Origin: a virus
Strand: one strand, 5' to 3'
DNA length: 43,962 nt
Virus record (IMG/VR): IMGVR_UViG_3300028840_002185
Location: 64,001-107,962 of that record
Shown: positions 40,258-43,962 of the stretch, piece by piece
Layout of the letters: the number at the start of each line of letters is the position of its first letter
Position numbering within the stretch: the stretch's first letter is position 1
The notes under the pieces: model-generated
Told to the model about the DNA's origin: nothing
The model's input: only the letters and a program-made list of their open reading frames with translations
Database searches by the model: none
Made by a program: the position numbers and the translations under genes

Positions 40258-41303
40258 TATGTATTTACCTCCATACCAAATTCACAAGCATTGATTTTTG
40301 CTTTAGTCCAATCATTTGAATCACTTGGATCTGCTTCCCATACTACGTCACTAATATGAAATTCTTCTGACAATGATTGGGCAGTAGTTTCTTCATAGTC
40401 AGTAGATCCAGTTCTCAAAAATCCTTTTATTTTTCTATTATCTGATCCGGCAGTACGTTTTGATATATTACTTAACTTAATACCAAAGATACCTGCATCG
40501 TCTAAATCGGTGGGAACATCAGCATAATTATAGGAATCTTTATTTCCATCTACTGCCCCTTCAACATAATCTGAATCGTCAAAAGAAGTTTCATCAACGC
40601 ACTCATAATTATTTCCTGCGGAGGGAGTTAATTGGGAATAATTTCCTGCACTACTTGGATAAATAGCGTCTACTCTCACATCTCCTAAGAAGTCATTATT
40701 TACTGATCCTGAATCATCAAGCAAATAAACATCATCAATTGCAATTGCTTCCCATGCACCAACTTGTATTCTAAATTTTGTTATATAATTAGATCCACCA
40801 TAAGGAAGGTTATCACCTGTCCAATCGCATACTTGTTGTTCATTTATTCTTCCTATTATTCTGCCGGAAGATGAATCAATATATGATTTCATTTCAATAT
40901 AATACCATGTATTTACTAAAAGTGGCTCAGTATGCGTATAAATTGCACTAAGGCTTGTTGAATACCTTCTTTTAAATTCTAATTGTAAAGAACCATTAAC
41001 TCCAACGGCAGTAGCTCCATCAGGCCATCCTGGTACAATTAATTGACATATTTCATCAACACTATGAGCAGATATTAATTTAAAAGCAAATCCAATAGTA
41101 ATATAAGCACCAGTTGTATCAAAATTAAGAGTACGTTCAAATAATGCTTCTGAATCTGCACTATAAACAGTATTAAGACAATTTCCTCCATTACGACCTA
41201 CATTACTTATATAGGCAAAATTATCAAAATAAGCATAATTCCAATACTTTGAAGCATTTGCTTTATCATAACCTTCAAAACCATCTATGAATCGCAATGT
41301 CAT
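40257..41303 (-). CDS. LamG-like phage appendage protein, type A copy 2
   Basis: 348 residues starting MTLRFIDGFEGYDKA. Same plan as the neighbour: variable LamG-like body, conserved C-terminal domain (FLGDVRVDAIYPSSAGN, DWTKAKINACEFGMEV). The pair shares a 44-base perfect DNA match (39473-39516 and 40534-40577). Start behind AAAGGAT. Confidence 0.75.
   Translation of the reverse strand: MTLRFIDGFEGYDKANASKYWNYAYFDNFAYISNVGRNGGNCLNTVYSADSEALFERTLNFDTTGAYITIGFAFKLISAHSVDEICQLIVPGWPDGATAVGVNGSLQLEFKRRYSTSLSAIYTHTEPLLVNTWYYIEMKSYIDSSSGRIIGRINEQQVCDWTGDNLPYGGSNYITKFRIQVGAWEAIAIDDVYLLDDSGSVNNDFLGDVRVDAIYPSSAGNYSQLTPSAGNNYECVDETSFDDSDYVEGAVDGNKDSYNYADVPTDLDDAGIFGIKLSNISKRTAGSDNRKIKGFLRTGSTDYEETTAQSLSEEFHISDVVWEADPSDSNDWTKAKINACEFGMEVNT
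40534..40577 (-). repeat. 44-base perfect match in the type A pair, copy 2
   Basis: Identical to 39473-39516, in the second type A appendage gene. Confidence 0.85.
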
Positions 41304-41320
41304 TTTTTTTATCCTTTTTT

Positions 41321-42202
41321 TTATCCTTCAATAATTGTCAAATAGACATTTTGCAAGAAAGCATCAGCAAAGTATCCAGACAACACAGTAAATTTACTCA
41401 CCAGTACTTCTAATTGAGCTTCATTATTTTTTGTTTCAGCTACCATATAAGTCCAAAACTCGTCAGCAGTTAAGCCCAACGTTTCGTCTGATCCTACCTG
41501 AACAAATGCATCTCCATCCCAATACCATCCTCTAAAAGTATTATTATTTTTAGTTACCTTTAATTTGGTATCGGTAATTGAAGTTGGAGTACGATATACT
41601 GTTTCTGATCCACCATCTGCTGTTCTGACAACAAAATTATTACCATTCACATTGTCATATTCTCTATTGATTTCAAAATAAGATCCTGAATTAAGATCTG
41701 TTCTGACACCAAATTTCCAATTATCCTGATCATAGTTTTCAGAAACATTTATATCAGCATAACTTGCAAAATCTCCACCTGTCAATTTCTTGAGCTTTAC
41801 CTTATCTGTAGGACTACCACTATTAACAAGAAATTCTAATTCATTAGATTGAATTTCTGGAGTACCTGCTTGTACAGACCAGACAGAAGAATCGGGAGGA
41901 TCACCATTATCTCCAATAAAGGTATTTTCTGAAATAGGATTTTTAGATAATACCTGAATAAACTGTTGTGCAACCTGAAGATTATTATTGGCAGGATCAT
42001 TATTAGAAATGACTTGAACAAATTGCTGTGCAACCTGAAGCCAGTTTACAGTTTCTAATACTTCTACAGCAACCTGAGATACCCTTGTATTGGGATTTGC
42101 ATCAGTTTCTAATACTTCTACAGCAACCTGAGATACCCTTGTATTGGGATTTGCATCAGTTTCTAATACCTCAACTGCTACTTGTGAATTTCTAACAGCC
42201 AT
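41321..42202 (-). CDS. Repeat-headed fibre-like structural protein
   Basis: 293 residues. The N-terminus has three copies of SQVAVEVLET, each separated by DANPNTRV where present, then two of LQVAQQF(V/I)QV(I/L)S. Such strand repeats are typical of phage fibre adaptors. A LamG-like domain follows (NTFIGDNGDPPDSSVWSV, WKFGVRTDLNSGS, FRGWYWDGDAF). It lies between the two pairs of LamG paralogues. An attachment or adaptor role is inferred. Confidence 0.7.
   Translation of the reverse strand: MAVRNSQVAVEVLETDANPNTRVSQVAVEVLETDANPNTRVSQVAVEVLETVNWLQVAQQFVQVISNNDPANNNLQVAQQFIQVLSKNPISENTFIGDNGDPPDSSVWSVQAGTPEIQSNELEFLVNSGSPTDKVKLKKLTGGDFASYADINVSENYDQDNWKFGVRTDLNSGSYFEINREYDNVNGNNFVVRTADGGSETVYRTPTSITDTKLKVTKNNNTFRGWYWDGDAFVQVGSDETLGLTADEFWTYMVAETKNNEAQLEVLVSKFTVLSGYFADAFLQNVYLTIIEG
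42051..42158 (-). repeat. Two perfect 54-bp tandem repeats with a degenerate third
   Basis: Bases 42051-42104 and 42105-42158 are identical. A partial, diverged third copy begins at 42159. Each unit encodes an 18-residue SQVAVEVLET-type repeat of the protein at 41321-42202. The perfect identity indicates recent duplication, and the number of repeats is likely to vary between relatives. Confidence 0.9.
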
Positions 42203-42224
42203 TTTCTTATCTCCTAACTAATTA

Positions 42225-43238
42225 TTAGGTAGTGATTTCTAAACCGAACTCTGCTGCTTCTAATTTGGTTTGAGTCCAGGGATTTGAATCGTCTGGATCT
42301 GTTTCCCAAATATGATGTTCATATAAATAATCAGAAGTTATTAGTGGTGACTCAGTTCCATCATAATCAACACTATTAGATCGGCATATGGGTGTTATCT
42401 TTCTTGTTCCGGCCTGATCCAATCTACAATCTAAAGCTAATTGAACTCCTTCAACAGTTCCCAATGCTCCAGTTGTGATACCAAATAAAGACTTATGATT
42501 CAAAGTATCTGAGTAAATGTAATCTGTGTCTTCATTTGACTTCGCTTCATCAACACATTCATAATCATTTGATCCAGTTGATCTGGTAAAGTCAGAGGAG
42601 TTACCATCTGAATCCGGTTGAAATTCTCTTACATGACAATCACCATGAAAACTTGAATCATCTATATAAAAATCATCCACATAAGTATCATATGAAGCAT
42701 GAATACCTCTAATCATTACTTGATCAACATAAGCAGATCCAATTTTAGTATCTTGAGAAGTTAAATTAATTATTGTGGTTCCATTTAAATGAACTTCTAC
42801 CGAACCAGTTGTGTCGTGTATAACTACTTTTGCTTCAATGTAAAACCATCTGTTACTCGAAAACACATTATTACTACTGGAACCAAGAAGTGAATCAGAA
42901 CCATTATAAACATCAAAACCAAAATTAGTATTTGCATGAATTTTTACTTGATCAACACCAGTTTCATCTAAAAATCTTATAAAAGGATAAGTTGAACTAT
43001 ATGTGGGTGATAATGCATTATAATATTTAAAAGCAAATCCCAAAACTAATTGGGTCTTACTTACAAGACTTAAATTCTTCCGCAAATAATAAACTGAACT
43101 ATCCAAACGCATCCCATTAGTACCAAATCTTCCATAAGCAGTACTTGGTGTTAAATTAGGAGCAGTAGTCCATCTATTTTTTACTGAAGCAGAATTATAT
43201 GCATAAAGACCAAAACCATCCATGAATAATAAAGCCAT
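42225..43238 (-). CDS. LamG-like phage appendage protein, type B copy 1
   Basis: 337 residues beginning MALLFMDGFGLYAYN, with a LamG-like body (LVLGFAFKYYN, RWFYIEAKVV, YVDDFYIDD) and a C-terminal domain (FQPDSDGNSSDFTRSTG, WTQTKLEAAEFGLEITT) almost identical to the following gene. Start behind TTAGGAGAT. Confidence 0.75.
   Translation of the reverse strand: MALLFMDGFGLYAYNSASVKNRWTTAPNLTPSTAYGRFGTNGMRLDSSVYYLRKNLSLVSKTQLVLGFAFKYYNALSPTYSSTYPFIRFLDETGVDQVKIHANTNFGFDVYNGSDSLLGSSSNNVFSSNRWFYIEAKVVIHDTTGSVEVHLNGTTIINLTSQDTKIGSAYVDQVMIRGIHASYDTYVDDFYIDDSSFHGDCHVREFQPDSDGNSSDFTRSTGSNDYECVDEAKSNEDTDYIYSDTLNHKSLFGITTGALGTVEGVQLALDCRLDQAGTRKITPICRSNSVDYDGTESPLITSDYLYEHHIWETDPDDSNPWTQTKLEAAEFGLEITT
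42493..42614 (-). repeat. Dispersed near-identical DNA in the type B paralogue pair, copy 1
   Basis: Two perfect matches to the neighbouring gene: 47 bases (42493-42539 against 43529-43575) and 38 bases (42577-42614 against 43613-43650). They fall in the conserved C-terminal domain, whereas the N-terminal parts differ. The identity is higher than the protein needs, suggesting recent duplication or gene conversion. Confidence 0.85.
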
Positions 43239-43260
43239 TTTATTATCTCCTAATTAATTA

Positions 43261-43962
43261 CTAAGTAGTGATTTCTAAACCAAATTCTGCTGCTTCAAGT
43301 TTAGTCTGTGTCCAGGGATTAGAATCGTCTGGATCTGTTTCCCAAATACTTGTCTCATATTTATAATTTGCAGCCAAAGCAGGTGATTCAATACCATCAT
43401 AATCAACGCTGTTGGATCTACATATTGGAGTTATTTTTCTTGTTCCGGCCTGATCTATTCTACAATCACAATTTACTTGAACTCCACTTACCGTTCCTAA
43501 TGCTCCAGTAGTTATTCCAAATATTGATTTATGATTCAAAGTATCTGAGTAAATGTAATCTGTGTCTTCATTTGATCCTTCTTCATCGACACATTCATAG
43601 TCATTAGATCCGGTTGATCTGGTAAAGTCAGAGGAGTTACCATCTGAATCAGGGCGAAAAGTTTTAACGTGAACATTACCTTGAAAATTTGTATCATCTA
43701 CATAAAAATCATCCCAAATGTTATAAGCTATTCCATTAATACCATATAATTTAAACCTATCAGCATAAGCAGATCCATATTTGGTATCCTTAGAAGTTAA
43801 ATTCAATATTGTTGCTTCATCAAGACGTATTTCTACCGAACCAGTTGTGTCATGTATAACTGTCTTTACCTCAAAATAATGCCAACGGGAATTTTGATAA
43901 ACACTACTTGCACTTGATCCAAGAAGTGTACCTGCTCCATTATATACAACAAAACCAAATGA
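43261..43962 (-). CDS. LamG-like phage appendage protein, type B copy 2, 5'-truncated by window edge
   Basis: The frame is open from the right edge (43962); its first visible residues SFGFVVYNGAGTLLGSS match the middle of the neighbouring paralogue, so the start lies outside. C-terminal domain KTFRPDSDGNSSDFTRS to EFGLEITT is nearly identical to the preceding gene. Same structural family. Confidence 0.75.
   Translation of the reverse strand, partial: SFGFVVYNGAGTLLGSSASSVYQNSRWHYFEVKTVIHDTTGSVEIRLDEATILNLTSKDTKYGSAYADRFKLYGINGIAYNIWDDFYVDDTNFQGNVHVKTFRPDSDGNSSDFTRSTGSNDYECVDEEGSNEDTDYIYSDTLNHKSIFGITTGALGTVSGVQVNCDCRIDQAGTRKITPICRSNSVDYDGIESPALAANYKYETSIWETDPDDSNPWTQTKLEAAEFGLEITT
43529..43650 (-). 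repeat. Dispersed near-identical DNA in the type B paralogue pair, copy 2
   Basis: Partner of the copy at 42493-42614, with the same 47- and 38-base perfect blocks. Could serve as substrate for recombination between tail-protein genes by the phage's own UvsX/Mre11-Rad50 set. Confidence 0.85.

Noticed and set aside
1-43962. tRNA genes, CRISPR arrays, IS elements, integrase or attachment sites
   Set aside because: I saw no cloverleaf-like sequence, no regularly spaced repeats, no transposase or integrase motifs and no long direct repeats outside the appendage genes.

Overview
The window is a stretch of a tailed-phage (Caudoviricetes) genome. It is AT-rich and coding is nearly continuous. Genes abut or overlap by a few bases (ATGA, TAATG and GTGA junctions), and most start behind a strong GAAAGGAG-type Shine-Dalgarno sequence. 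I see no tRNA, rRNA, CRISPR, integrase, transposase or capsid/terminase genes. A short single-domain T7-lysozyme-like amidase, a lipoprotein with a lipobox and a heptosyltransferase-like gene suggest a Gram-negative host, but this is inference. No stretch longer than 300 bases lacks a gene.

Layout. (1) 1-6.4 kb, plus strand: about eighteen small genes, mostly unrecognised. Several are acidic, several carry CxxC pairs, one is a small membrane protein and one a possible ribbon-helix-helix regulator. (2) 6.42-17.4 kb: begins at a consensus-like sigma70 promoter (TTGACA, 17 bp, TATACT). It holds a coiled-coil protein, a multi-domain SAP-like protein, a family-A DNA polymerase split into two genes (the first fused to a family-4-like uracil-DNA glycosylase domain), an unknown ORF between the halves, a Ycf46-like AAA+ ATPase with DUF1257 and DUF2997 partners, a possible UvsY-like mediator and a zinc-containing gp32-like SSB. 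(3) 17.5-31 kb: a UvsX/RecA-like recombinase, a PD-(D/E)XK nuclease, a split Rad50/SbcC (Walker A half and signature/Walker B half as separate genes) flanking an Mre11/SbcD nuclease and a thymidylate-synthase-like enzyme, a permuted-papain peptidase, a class II ribonucleotide reductase and a 5'-3' exonuclease. (4) 30.5-36.1 kb: two paralogous methyltransferases around a DnaB-like helicase and a UvsW-like helicase, then a primase and the endolysin. (5) 36.1-44 kb, minus strand: a holin-like protein, a lipoprotein, a GT9-like glycosyltransferase, a beta-propeller-like protein, a membrane coiled-coil protein, and an array of four paralogous LamG-like appendage proteins plus a repeat-headed fibre-like protein. 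The last paralogue runs off the right edge.

Together the plus-strand genes form a nearly complete replication and recombination apparatus. It pairs a PolA-type polymerase with a T4-like recombination set (UvsX, UvsY-like, gp32-like, gp46/gp47-like, UvsW-like). The most striking unexplained signal is a short basic-hydrophobic terminal peptide, of the type (K/R)RKLSF or KR(I/V/L)xL(K/E). It recurs at the extreme N or C terminus of about a dozen otherwise unrelated proteins in this apparatus, including both halves of the split polymerase, and is written with different synonymous codons each time. A second recurring peptide, [ST]L[KRQ][EDQ]RL, marks the SSB, the recombinase, the SAP-like protein and the coiled-coil protein. 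I propose that these are docking peptides for a shared hub that assembles the phage replisome. This is a hypothesis drawn from the sequence, not an established system.
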